A DNA stretch of 21,371 nucleotides from Gracilariopsis chorda (Eukaryota > Rhodophyta > Florideophyceae > Gracilariales > Gracilariaceae), in contig NBIV01000666.1 of assembly GCA_003194525.1 (NCBI GenBank), positions 1 to 21,371 of the forward strand, in the 5' to 3' direction. Shown here in pieces: positions 1-8,728 of the stretch (positions are counted from its first letter, which is position 1; each line of letters starts with the position of its first letter). A model generated the notes under the pieces. The model saw nothing but the letters and a program-made list of their open reading frames with translations. It searched no databases and was not told the origin of the DNA. Both the position numbers and the translations under genes were made by a program.

Positions 1-778
1 GGATTCTTGGTACTTGATCGTTTCCCGATATTATCGGTTGTGTAGTGTGTAATGAACTACGCCCCACTATGGTGGATATGGACACGTGGGACACGGTTTG
101 GATCAATTGGCGGTTGGCCACAGTAGTGGATGTTGCCACGGAATGTGGAGTATTTTAGTTAATTTTATTTATTATTTCACACCCATTTCTGGGAAGCTAG
201 TACTTAGTGCGACGGCGCACTGCCGTCGCATCAGTAAACCTTCCCCAACAAGGACCCCAACTGGGAAATGGCTCTGAGCTTTACCGCCTCCGCGTGTTCT
301 CAACTCCTCCTTGGAGGGAAGCACCGTAGTGTACGGAAGTTCACCCCCTTGCACATCTAAAGGAGACCCATCATTGGGAGTACTAATTGTTCCAATCATA
401 TTGGTGTTTCGCCCTGTATAGGGGAGTCCTGTCACCGGCATTGCCGTATCTGCTCGTCGCTCTCGCGACCCACTTCGTCCTTCCTCTTTTCCCCTTTTTA
501 GGGTAGCACCTCCCGCTATCCGCGGCCCTCGTGTGCGCATCCGCTCACACACCCCCACTTACGTGGAAACATACCTCTACTGAGGATCACACCCCGCTCA
601 CGCGGATACCGATTCTTCGCCTTCACCTCCCTGCGCGAGTCGCGACAGGTGTCCCTGGTCTTACAAACCGGCTTCGCCGTGACACCTCTGGGAGGGCTCT
701 ACCCAACTGGGTTCACCTCGTGAGAGGAAGATCCCGGACGTCTTTCGGTGTTTTTCCCCTTTGGGGCATTGCACCACA
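1..778 (+). repeat. 5' LTR of element A, left edge truncated
   Basis: It aligns base for base with 9608-10393, apart from about six substitutions and a similar number of one-base indels. The right end is fixed by where the two copies stop matching, at ...TTGCACCACA, giving a CA terminus. The left end lacks about 23 nt present in the 3' copy. It contains CACGTG at 83-88, a TATA-like GTTAATTTTA at 158-167 and GCTAGTACTT at 196-205, all shared with the B LTR. The second half is full of short hairpins, for example CCGTA-GTG-TACGG near 323 and CCCC-TTT-GGGG at 757-767. Several short ORFs cross it and are not credible genes. Confidence 0.93.
158..205 (+). promoter_or_regulatory. Putative LTR core promoter of element A
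   Basis: GTTAATTTTA (158-167) followed about 30 nt later by GCTAGTACTT (196-205). Both strings recur in the A 3' LTR (9768-9777, 9807-9816) and in the B LTR (13682-13691, 13727-13736), although most of the LTR sequence between A and B has diverged. The AT-rich block is a TATA-box candidate and the second string a candidate start-site region. Function is inferred from conservation and spacing only. Confidence 0.4.
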
Positions 779-781
779 AAG

Positions 782-799
782 TGGTCTCCCGACCTAGAA
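782..799 (+). other. Primer binding site of element A (tRNA-Tyr-like primer)
   Basis: TGGTCTCCCGACCTAGAA starts 3 nt after the LTR CA end. Its reverse complement ends in CCA and fits a tRNA 3' end: discriminator A, a 7-nt acceptor strand and a T-stem strand beginning with the conserved C61. An acceptor strand ending ...CGGGAGACCA implies a C1:G72 pair, which is typical of eukaryotic tRNA-Tyr, and yeast tRNA-Tyr ends this way. It is not the common initiator-Met site. The first TGGT is also paired with the LTR end in ACCAC-AAA-GTGGT. Confidence 0.8.
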
Positions 800-883
800 T
801 CGGTTTTTGTTTTCCCTCTTACGAGGTTTGTTTTCATTCACCGGAAGTTCCGTGATCGTTTCCCGTCGTAACGGTATTTTCTC

Positions 884-3052
884 ATGTCGAGAAATCCCTC
901 CGACGCGGAGCCAGTGGTTACGCGTAGTCGCTCCCGCGACAACGCGGACACTTCCGAAGTTCGGTTCGTACCCCGTATCCCTATACGGACAAGTTCCAGC
1001 CGTGCTGGCGCCGCTTCATCGCGGAATGATACCCCCGACCGGGACCCCGGAACCTCCTTTTGCCCTCGTTATCACCCCGCAGGGGAATGCAGCATCGACT
1101 CCGGCTGTTGCCGCAGTGCCCCAGGCACCCGGCCTGCTCCCGCTGTCGCGGCTTCAAGCCCCCGTGGAACGGGCGATAACACCCCCCAGGGGACTTCCCT
1201 GGAATCCCAGGTCCGCGCTCTGTGGACCGCCCATGACACCCTTGTAGGGGAACTAAAATCCCTCCAAGAGGTGGTCTCGGCAACCCCCGTAAAGGAGGTC
1301 GCCGAGGAACTCCGTATTTTTACGGTCTGACGTCAACTCCGTGTTGGAGAGTTTGGGACAACCCGCCGCCTTCATCGAAGGAGTTGAAGCCCGATTTGAT
1401 CGGATTGGTGCCCGCCTGGAGACGCTGGAGCAGTTCGTCCTCATGGACAAACCATCCCCGGGTGATCCGGTAAACGAGGCATCGCACAACGACCAGCTTG
1501 CTGGAAGAAGAAACGCCGTCATCGACGGAAAACACCACCGAAAATATTCGGACTCCGATTCTTCGACATCGTCGGATCATCCCGAAACCATTCGGTTAGC
1601 TCGAGCTCCTCGGACTCCGACTCGGAGGACGAGAAGCGAGGCTACTCCTCCCGCTCGAAGCGGTCATCGGCCACTGAAGGTGTGGTCCGAACCCGCCAGA
1701 AGGGAGAAGACACCCCGGTCTCCGGGAATTGAAACCGACAAACCGGATTACCGGAAGCTTTTATCATACCGGTACTACCGGCTCGAAGATTCGTCACTTG
1801 GACGTACGCCCCGTGGTACGGGAAAGGTGCGAGAATGCATTAAGCGAATGCAGCTCTCGCTCCGCAACCAGTATTTTACTGGAGAGGACCCAGTCCTAGT
1901 ACTGGATTTCCTATCCCGCTTTGTAGCGGAAGGCCGATATCCTCGGTATGAATGAGGGACAAGCCTATTTGGCTTTACCGTATTTCTTACGGGGAGTGGC
2001 GGAGGACCAATACACCTCTGTCAGAGGATCTTCTCGCGCCTCCGAGGGAGGAGTTACTTGCTGGCCGGAGGCTGTGCAGTATCTTCTGCGCTCCTACGCC
2101 ACCAACACCGCTATTCAGCAGGCTATCCTCGCTTTGCGAGATACACGCCAGCGTGCTGGAGAGACCGAGACCGATTACTCGGTGCGCCTTAACAAGGCTT
2201 TCCACAGATGTGGTAACGTATACCCCGCTGGGGAGCGCAGTACCATGTTCATTGATGGTCTTGACCCGGCAATCCGGAGTTTAGTTACCCGTTATCGGGA
2301 GGACAAGCGGAGGATCACCTACCTCGAGCTGGTCCAACACGCTCGAGCGGAAGGGGATGCACTTCGTGCAAGAACTCCGAACAATCGGTCTAAATCCGCC
2401 AAGGCGTTGTTGCTGGAAAGCGAAGCTTCCTCTCTCCGCTCACCGCGGATGGGAACCCTGGACAGGGATTTGATACCGTGCATTTAGCGCAGGGGGATGG
2501 TGTGTCGATACCCACCAGTGAGTTACCGTCAACGACGGAGATGACCCATGATACGGGAACAGAAGATCCCGTTCTATACGGTGGTAACAGTCGGGTTCAA
2601 CCCCAACGACTCCCGTTTTCAAACGGTCAATCCCGTTATCAACGGCCTGGATGGACTGACACCCGCCCTGCGGTTCGCTTCTCCGATACTCGGAATAATA
2701 ATCTGCGTGTCGCGGTGTTGGCTCTCATTTGCCACCTTTGTTATGCCCATGGCCATACCTCCCTCAGTGTATTTGTTCACTGAAGGATATGGCCAAGGTG
2801 GTGGCAAATTATGAGGCCCTCACTCCAGAGGAGAAACGTTCCGTCCCGACGGCTTCCTACCTCCGTGCTAAAACGGACTTTTCCCATGCCCTACCACAGA
2901 CCCCGCGTGCGCGGCAAGCTTCATACACCCCGATTCGGGAGATCACGCAACCATCCGTTGCAACCCCCGCTTATGCGGATAGAAACCCCCGTCAACGGGA
3001 TGAAGCACTCGTTGTCGAGGAAACCAACCCACCGCCGAAGGCTGAAAACTAA
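884..3052 (+). pseudogene. gag: Element A gag, broken by several frameshifts
   Basis: Gag is the structural protein that assembles the cytoplasmic particle and binds element RNA. Homology to the intact B gag is carried by successive frames: roughly 884-1330, 1331-1955, 1948-2487, then short pieces to 3052. The core around 1950-2370 (ALPYFL, SSRASEGGVTCWPEA, RCGNV, DGLDP) is closely shared with B. A zinc knuckle begins CxxCxxxxH near 2730-2760 but its last Cys falls past a frame change; B has it whole. The ATG at 884 is the first in a suitable frame after the leader, but the N-terminal third is poorly conserved and its frame is uncertain. The stop TAA is at 3050-3052. I see frameshifts and no clear isolated nonsense codon, so sequencing error is possible. 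Confidence 0.8.
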
Positions 3053-3056
3053 CTGA

Positions 3057-3075
3057 GGGAGTCTCCCTTTGGGAG
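3057..3075 (+). promoter_or_regulatory. Alternative hairpins after the gag stop, element A
   Basis: GGGAG-T-CTCCC (3057-3067) overlaps CTCCC-TTT-GGGAG (3063-3075), starting 4 nt after gag TAA. The two stems share an arm and exclude each other. The arrangement recurs in B at the same distance; a role in gag-pol recoding is inferred. Confidence 0.45.
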
Positions 3076-4053
3076 AGGCGTCCTCAAGAACGAGGCTGTT
3101 GGCGCCCGGGCGTCCTCGCCTCGCTCCCCGGTGAAAGTCCTCTCGAGGAAAGACACCGCTGACGCGGACTCTGCGCACCTCGGTGTGTTGCGTCGCCCGT
3201 GGATACGGAGTAAAAATCCCCGGATTCCCGGTAGAGTCTTGGTCTTGGCCAAGCGCAATTATAAGGTCTATGCCGACCTTGGCCTTGACCCCCAGTTTAT
3301 GGTGAGGTTTCTCACCGTCCTGGATACAGGTGCAGGCCCCAACTTTGTTGTGGAATCTTGGTACCCCCGCTTGTGCGGTCGCGTATCCGCTCTGACGCGG
3401 TCCCCGACATTTCGGATGCGAACAACAATCCGTTACAAACGGTGGGCACAGTGGACCTCGTCGTAGACTTGGTACCTCTGTGGTGAAGTTGGACTTCATC
3501 GTTTGCCGTTCATTGGCAGCACCAGTCATACTGGGATGTGATTACTGCGACAGATTTGTCGACGCAATCAGACCCCGCCTCAGGCGTGTAGAACTTGACG
3601 ACGGATCGTCGGTTCCGATCGTTCGCCGCCCGCTAAAGCGGTCCTCTCGGAAACAAGTTCCGCTCCCTGCTGCGCAGCAACCACCGCCCGCGTCCCGCGA
3701 GTCCACCAAACTCCGCGTCGCTGCCTCGGTTTCTATACCGGCTCAGTCCCAAGTCTTGGTGCAGGTAAATTCCCGTCAACACGGTCTTAGGGTTATAAAA
3801 CCCCTCGCCTCGTTGTACGAGAAATCCCAGCTGGCGCTGGCTAATGGAATTGTCTCCATTTCCCCGGATGTCCCTTTCCGGATATTGGTTGCCAACCTTG
3901 GCAAACACCCCCAGTATCTGGTCAAACACCAAGTAATTGGGAGTGTAACCCCCCATTCTATGGGAATGCTGCCAACGAAGATGACAGCCGCCGATGTACT
4001 CGGAGTTACCACCTCTTCTGAGGAGTTCGCCCCGCCGTCCGAAGACGTCAAGT

Positions 4054-4070
4054 CTAAGGAGGGGAGGAAA
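4054..4070 (+). other. Internal purine motif, element A copy 1 (protease-RT linker)
   Basis: CTAAGGAGGGGAGGAAA, with a 15-nt purine run from 4056. It occupies the position of the motif at 17509 in B. It has four Gs where the other three copies have five, and the reading frame breaks exactly here. Confidence 0.55.
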
Positions 4071-4108
4071 CCGCTACTTCAGCGTCGAAGATACCGAGTA
4101 ACGCGGAA

Positions 4109-5639
4109 TTGGAATTGCGAACCACACCTGTTCCACAGGACAATGCTCCATCGAGCAACGACCGGATTGATCCGGAAAAAGCACTTGAAGCGCTGGACTT
4201 CAGCCACGTGCCAGAGTCGCACCGCGACAAACTCCGTACTATGTTACGGGAATTCACCACAATGTGGGATGGTTCGCTTGGCGAGATTAATGCAACGGAA
4301 CACCGGATCGATTTAATCCCCGGTGCGCGACCGGTTGCACAACCCCCTTACAGGGCAGGCCGAAAGCTCGGGAAGAGGAGCAGTCCCAAGTGGACAAGAT
4401 GCTCCGCGCAGGTGTGATTGAGCCCGCTCAATCACCCTGGGCATCCCCAGTTGTACTGGCTTTAAAGGCCGACGGAACCTGGAGGTTCTGTGTCGACTAC
4501 CGCCTGCTCAATGCCGTGACTGTTAGGGACACGTACCCCATCCCTCGTATGGACGAGTGCATTGACTCCCTTGGAGACGCCACCGTGTTCACAGCCCTTG
4601 ATGCCAATTGGGGATATTGGCAAGTACCTGTCAGACAGGAGGATGGCGACAAAACCGCATTCACCTGCCATGCAGGAACGTACCGCTTCAAGCGGATGCC
4701 ATTTGGGTTAACCAACGCCCCCGCCACCTTTCAGCGTGCAATAGATATTCTACTCAACCGCTTTAAGTGGCGGAGTTGTCTGGTCTACCTTGATGATATT
4801 ATCATCTTCTCCAACTCGTTGGACGACCATCTCACTCACGTCCGAGACGTGCTCACCGTACTCCGCGATGCGGGAATTACCTTCAAGTTGAGGAAATGCG
4901 AGTTTTTCACAGATACTGTGAAGTATCTGGGTCATATTATCCGTCCTGGACGGTTAGCGATCGAGAAAGCTCGAGTCAAATCCCTCGTTGAGGCGAAAGA
5001 ACCCCGTACTCAAACGGAACTGCGCTCCTTTCTGCGGCTGGTCAACGTCTATCGACGGTTTATCCCGAACGTTTCGGATACTGCAGCGCCCCTGAACGCG
5101 TTGTTGGGAAAGGGGAACCCCCCAAAACTGGGAACATTTACGCCCGAGCAATCGGAAGCTTTTAACTCCTTAAAGGAGGCTGTCACATCAGCACCAATCC
5201 TACATCTCCCAAAACTTGGGTTGCCATACTCCATAGATACGGACTCGAGCGACTACCAAGTCGGGTGTGCTCTTTTTCAAACCACCCCCGAGGGGGAACG
5301 ACATCCAATTGGTTATTGGTCACGTTCGCGCAATGTTCATGAGCGGAACTACTCCGTATCGGAGAAAGAGTGCCTCGCCGTCGTATGGGCGATGACCACT
5401 CTGCGCCCCTACCTTATGGGAATTCACTTCACCGTGTACACGGATCATTCCTCATTGAGGTGGTTGATGAATATCTCCGACCCGTCGGGACGCCTCATGC
5501 GCTGGAGACTCCGCCTCGCGGAATATGACTTTCAATTCATTTATAAAAGGGTGCGCAGAACACCCAGGCCGACGCTTTATCGCGGTTACCCACAAGTGGG
5601 GAAGCACTCCCAACGGAGGATGATGAAGTCCCATGCTTC
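4109..5639 (+). pseudogene. pol: Element A pol: reverse transcriptase and RNase H, frameshifted
   Basis: RT copies element RNA to DNA and RNase H removes the template. The lead-in (WDGSLGEINATEHRIDL) is in one frame to about 4360; a missing C there moves the frame to 4390-5560. RT motifs are RFCVDYRLLNAV, DANWGYWQVPV, MPFGLTNAPATFQ, the catalytic YLDD at 4786-4797, and KYLGHII. RNase H follows with TDSSDYQVGCALF, SEKECLAVVWA and YTDHSSLRWL. The terminal RNase H Asp region (ADALSR in B) is thrown out of frame near 5550, in an AAAAGGG run, and resumes in the frame of the next ORF. The RT-RNase H block itself is open for about 390 codons, with catalytic residues present. Confidence 0.85.
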
Positions 5640-8630
5640 ATGGCTATGGACCCGGATGATCCGGAACATGCCGTCGAGGCTAGGCCAGAAACCTGGGACG
5701 AGGATGCTGATTTTGACGAACTACTCGCATCGCGAGATAAATCTGAGAACCCGTTACCGGGAAACTTTGTACCGGTATCACCGGAAGAAATGATCCGAGA
5801 ACAATTCGGCGACCCATTCTGTACGAGAATTCGTGCCCGTATCAACGGTGGTGAAGATCTCCCTTTCGGGGTAAACGACAAAGGCTACCTCGTAAGAAAG
5901 GTCGAAGCCCGCCCACAGATTGTGGTACCACATTCCCTGCAATCGCGGGTGTTACATCTATCACACTACGCCCCCATTGGAGGTCACCCAGGTGGGAGGA
6001 AACTCTACCTAACCCTGCGAAGGGATTTCTATTGGCCCGCAATGGCGGTGGAGTGCTACGCAACTGTGCGGTTTTGTAGCGAATGCGCGAAGAATCGCGT
6101 CAAACTCCGCAAAAATGCGAAGAAGATGAAACTATTCCCCGCAAGGGCGCCGCTCGAGTTTATTACGATCGATATTCTCGGACCATTACTCACCACGAAA
6201 GGTGGAAACAAGTTTCTACTTGTCATTACCGACCGCTTTTCTAAGCTGGTACGGACTGTCCCTCTTCGGAGGATAACCGCTCTCACGGTGGCTCAGGCTC
6301 TGGTGACGCACTGGATTTTTGTCTACGGTCCCCCTGTAGAGGTGCTCTCTGACAACGGGAAGCAGTTCGTGAGCAAATTCTTCCAGGATGTTTGTCGCAT
6401 CCTGGATGTCAAGAACTTGTTCACGACTACCTACCACCCCCAGTGTAATGGGCAAGTTGAACGGTTTAACCGGACGTTACTCGCGGCGTTACGTTCCTAC
6501 GTCGCTGATCACCCAACGAATTGGGATCTCTACGCTGATGCGGTAACCTACGCGTACAATACGCAGGTACACCGGACTACCGGAGTTTCGTCATTCAAGT
6601 TAGTTCTATCTAGAACACCCCCGCCTGTGGCGCTGGAACCCCAAGCTACCTTGGACAATTTCCCATCTGTGGGTATCTACCGGCAGAAATGGAAGCAATG
6701 GCTTTCCAAGCTGGTCCCCGCTGCGCGGAAGTCTATGGCACGGGCCCAAGCCGCTTACAAGCGGGATTTTGACGCTCGCGTGCGAGGAAAACCGTCCCCG
6801 ATTCGGGCAAATAACTACGTCTTCATCAGGAAGGAATACTATAACCCGGAACGGGAGAAGCGTCACAAACTCTCGCCTGTGGCGGATGGACCCTTCAAGG
6901 TCATCTCTGTTAACACCGACACTGTCGTGGTAGAGATGGGGGACACGCACGAACGGAGTTCCCGAGATCGTGTTGTCCTTGCCCCTCCTCCCTCGTCAGA
7001 GGTAGTCCTGGATCCAGGCAACCCCATTTTTACGGACTCTGCAACACCGGAACAATCCGGGAGTACTAGACCTACGGTACTACCACACCCCAGCCGGGGA
7101 CTCTCAGACCTACCGACTCTGTCGGACTCACCGGCTCAGCCGGGTAATTCGGGCCCCTCAGCGCCCGCCCCTACCACGTCTGCCCCACTGGCGCGCATCT
7201 ATACCCGCCAGGCGGGGAATGTTATCCCTTATCCCGCCGCTCCGTCTAAGGAGGGGGAGGAGAACACTCGTTTTCGAGGAACGATATCACCGTCGCAACG
7301 GAAAACACACCGTAACATACTGAACACTGACCGTGGAGCACGGAGTATGTCACGCGACACTAATCCCCCGTTCCCGGGCAGTGCTGTGCAACAGGAACCA
7401 GACGCGCAGGCCCCGCAAAAGCGGCAAATACACCGTTTGTCACGGGAAAACGAGAAGCCTCACTCCAATACCGCAGCAGCGGAAAGGCAATCGCCCGATG
7501 CCTCGAAGCCGCCGTTGGCGGAAGTGCCCGCGGAAGCGGTTCAATCAGGTCGATCAGACCCGCACCCTGCGGAGAAGGGGCGCCCACATACGCCGGCCTC
7601 ACAGGGGAATACCCACACCCCTCTTGGGGAAAAAGGCGGCCAAGCTGCAGTCGAAGCTTTAAGCCCTGGCTCGCAAGCACCGGAAACGCCTCCCGTCGTT
7701 GACGGAATCAAAGCCCCCGCTACGGGGAATAATTTGCGCCAACCCCCGCATCGCTGCGGCGAAGAACCGAGGAACTCGGGAATAACGTGCGCCATCGCAC
7801 GCTCGAAACCGGTCGTACCGGACGCTGCTCCTCCTCACGGAGATGGTGCACTGCGCTCAGCGGCAATTCCCCTGAAAAGGGTGTCATCGGCACCTGCCCA
7901 GAACCCCCCAAAGGGGAATTTTGACCAAAATACCAGTGTACCGGAGTTAGCCCCAGGCAACCCGTCAGTAGCCGGGGACACCACGGCGTCGCCGGAACGT
8001 ATGGTGCAGAGCGCTCGTGCGCCCGGCAGGGAGGCGGTTTGCCACCCAATCACCGTGTCGCACGGGACCCCCCAGGGGATTGTGGAAATGCCGATCCCGC
8101 AAGAGCGGTCATCTTCCCGCAAACTCGCGGTTCGTGAGCTCAACCGCGAAGGCGGAGCCCAAGTCCCCCGCCGACTGGCGGTTCGCCCGGCCTACCGTGA
8201 AGACGGGAACAACGACACCCCAATGGGGAATGACTTGCCGGGGAAAACCGTGACACCACACACCCTCTGGAGGGATATTTTCCCGCATGAGCAGCGGCCA
8301 CTAGGACAGCGCACGGCAACGTCGGAGTTATCGCCGAACACCCTGCTAAGGGACATTATACCGCACAGCGGGCAGCCCCCGCAGGGAAGTACAACCACCA
8401 CCCGGCACGGCCGGCAGGTCTACGAACGAGAGTTCGTAGTAGACCGACTTGTCGGACACACCTGGGACCAGGATGGTATTCTACAATACCGCGTCCGCTG
8501 GTACGGGTACGACCCCAGTGGGGATACGTGGGAGCCAATTGAACACCTCCCGCGGTCGCAGGTCCTGCAATGCCACCGTCAAACGGGAACTGCAGCCCCA
8601 GCCACGCTGGTTAATGCCCAAGTTGGGTAA
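5640..8630 (+). CDS. pol: Element A pol: integrase, long disordered spacer and chromodomain
   Basis: This open 996-codon stretch is the C-terminal part of the polyprotein; the first ATG is not a proposed start because the frame continues the RNase H end. The N-terminal zinc-binding region (HLSHYAPIGGH ... CSEC) precedes the DDE core at D178, D238 and E274, spacing D-x59-D-x35-E, with SDNG and NGQVERFNR. A GPY/F-like GPFKV follows near residue 415. Then comes a Pro, Arg, Ser and Thr-rich spacer of about 470 residues, containing 17-residue (from 8118) and 26-residue (from 8262) tandem repeats. Residues 928-975 form a chromodomain (EFVVDRL ... VRWYGY ... TWEPIEHL) with the cage aromatics F932, W954 and Y957. 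Chromodomains normally sit close behind GPY/F, so the spacer is unusual. It is uninterrupted while gag and RT are not. Confidence 0.92.
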   Translation: MAMDPDDPEHAVEARPETWDEDADFDELLASRDKSENPLPGNFVPVSPEEMIREQFGDPFCTRIRARINGGEDLPFGVNDKGYLVRKVEARPQIVVPHSLQSRVLHLSHYAPIGGHPGGRKLYLTLRRDFYWPAMAVECYATVRFCSECAKNRVKLRKNAKKMKLFPARAPLEFITIDILGPLLTTKGGNKFLLVITDRFSKLVRTVPLRRITALTVAQALVTHWIFVYGPPVEVLSDNGKQFVSKFFQDVCRILDVKNLFTTTYHPQCNGQVERFNRTLLAALRSYVADHPTNWDLYADAVTYAYNTQVHRTTGVSSFKLVLSRTPPPVALEPQATLDNFPSVGIYRQKWKQWLSKLVPAARKSMARAQAAYKRDFDARVRGKPSPIRANNYVFIRKEYYNPEREKRHKLSPVADGPFKVISVNTDTVVVEMGDTHERSSRDRVVLAPPPSSEVVLDPGNPIFTDSATPEQSGSTRPTVLPHPSRGLSDLPTLSDSPAQPGNSGPSAPAPTTSAPLARIYTRQAGNVIPYPAAPSKEGEENTRFRGTISPSQRKTHRNILNTDRGARSMSRDTNPPFPGSAVQQEPDAQAPQKRQIHRLSRENEKPHSNTAAAERQSPDASKPPLAEVPAEAVQSGRSDPHPAEKGRPHTPASQGNTHTPLGEKGGQAAVEALSPGSQAPETPPVVDGIKAPATGNNLRQPPHRCGEEPRNSGITCAIARSKPVVPDAAPPHGDGALRSAAIPLKRVSSAPAQNPPKGNFDQNTSVPELAPGNPSVAGDTTASPERMVQSARAPGREAVCHPITVSHGTPQGIVEMPIPQERSSSRKLAVRELNREGGAQVPRRLAVRPAYREDGNNDTPMGNDLPGKTVTPHTLWRDIFPHEQRPLGQRTATSELSPNTLLRDIIPHSGQPPQGSTTTTRHGRQVYEREFVVDRLVGHTWDQDGILQYRVRWYGYDPSGDTWEPIEHLPRSQVLQCHRQTGTAAPATLVNAQVG
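7246..7262 (+). other. Internal purine motif, element A copy 2 (post-integrase)
   Basis: CTAAGGAGGGGGAGGAG, encoding KEGEE, lies in the spacer after integrase. The same 16 nt in the same codon phase is found at 17509 and 20684 in B and, with one G fewer, at 4054 in A. All five codon third positions agree, which suggests DNA or RNA-level constraint such as a second polypurine primer. Confidence 0.55.
8118..8219 (+). repeat. Two tandem 17-codon repeats in the chromodomain spacer
   Basis: The peptides RKLAVRELNREGG and RRLAVRPAYREDG start 51 nt apart (8118 and 8169). Each copy carries two hairpins at the same places, and the bases on both arms change together: CCGC-GAAG-GCGG at 8144-8155 and CCGT-GAAG-ACGG at 8195-8206. 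Confidence 0.75.
8262..8417 (+). repeat. Two 26-codon repeats before the chromodomain
   Basis: TLWRDIFPH and TLLRDIIPH begin at 8262 and 8340, 78 nt apart, each preceded by S/T-P-x. A CCC...GGG hairpin spans the TL-W/L-RD codons in both, and a CCGC...GCGG hairpin follows in both with different loop lengths (7 and 3 nt). Confidence 0.65.
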
Positions 8631-8728
8631 CGTTGCCGCGCGAGCGGAGAGCGAAAGGAAAGGATAACAAGGCAAAGTCCGTCGAAGACGGGGAACTCAA
8701 CCGAGAAGCACCGTTCTAAACGGGAAGG

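Larger units (their letters stand above)
3053..4108 (+). pseudogene. pol: Element A pol: aspartic protease and linker, frameshifted
   Basis: Retroviral-type aspartic protease that would cut the Gag-Pol polyprotein. The catalytic VLDTGAG lies near 3318-3340, and the C-terminal ILGCDYCDRF is at about 3528-3555. One frame change lies near 3340-3410 and another near 3462, where B has an extra G in the TTGG run. After protease, about 150 residues match B (LALANGIVS, then ADVLGV). The 3480-4316 frame loses homology at 4060, exactly where a purine motif has one G fewer than its three other copies. Gag and pol are in the same frame here, separated by TAA, whereas B is offset. No ATG is evident at the start, consistent with expression as a Gag-Pol fusion. 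Confidence 0.78.

Noticed and set aside
172..558. Minus-strand ORF of 128 codons in LTR A
   Set aside because: It lies within LTR sequence, has no recognisable domain, and the 3' LTR copy disrupts it with indels.
807..1247. Alternative + frame of 146 codons over the gag N-terminus
   Set aside because: Part of it may be the true gag frame, but the region is too poorly conserved with B to choose; kept within the broken gag entry.
2921..3529. Minus-strand ORF of 202 codons
   Set aside because: It lies opposite gag end and protease, which are supported by homology to B; a shadow frame in GC-rich DNA.
7080..8400. CRISPR array or bacterial terminators
   Set aside because: The repeats are different short hairpins, not direct repeats with spacers, and they lie in an open pol frame of a eukaryotic element.
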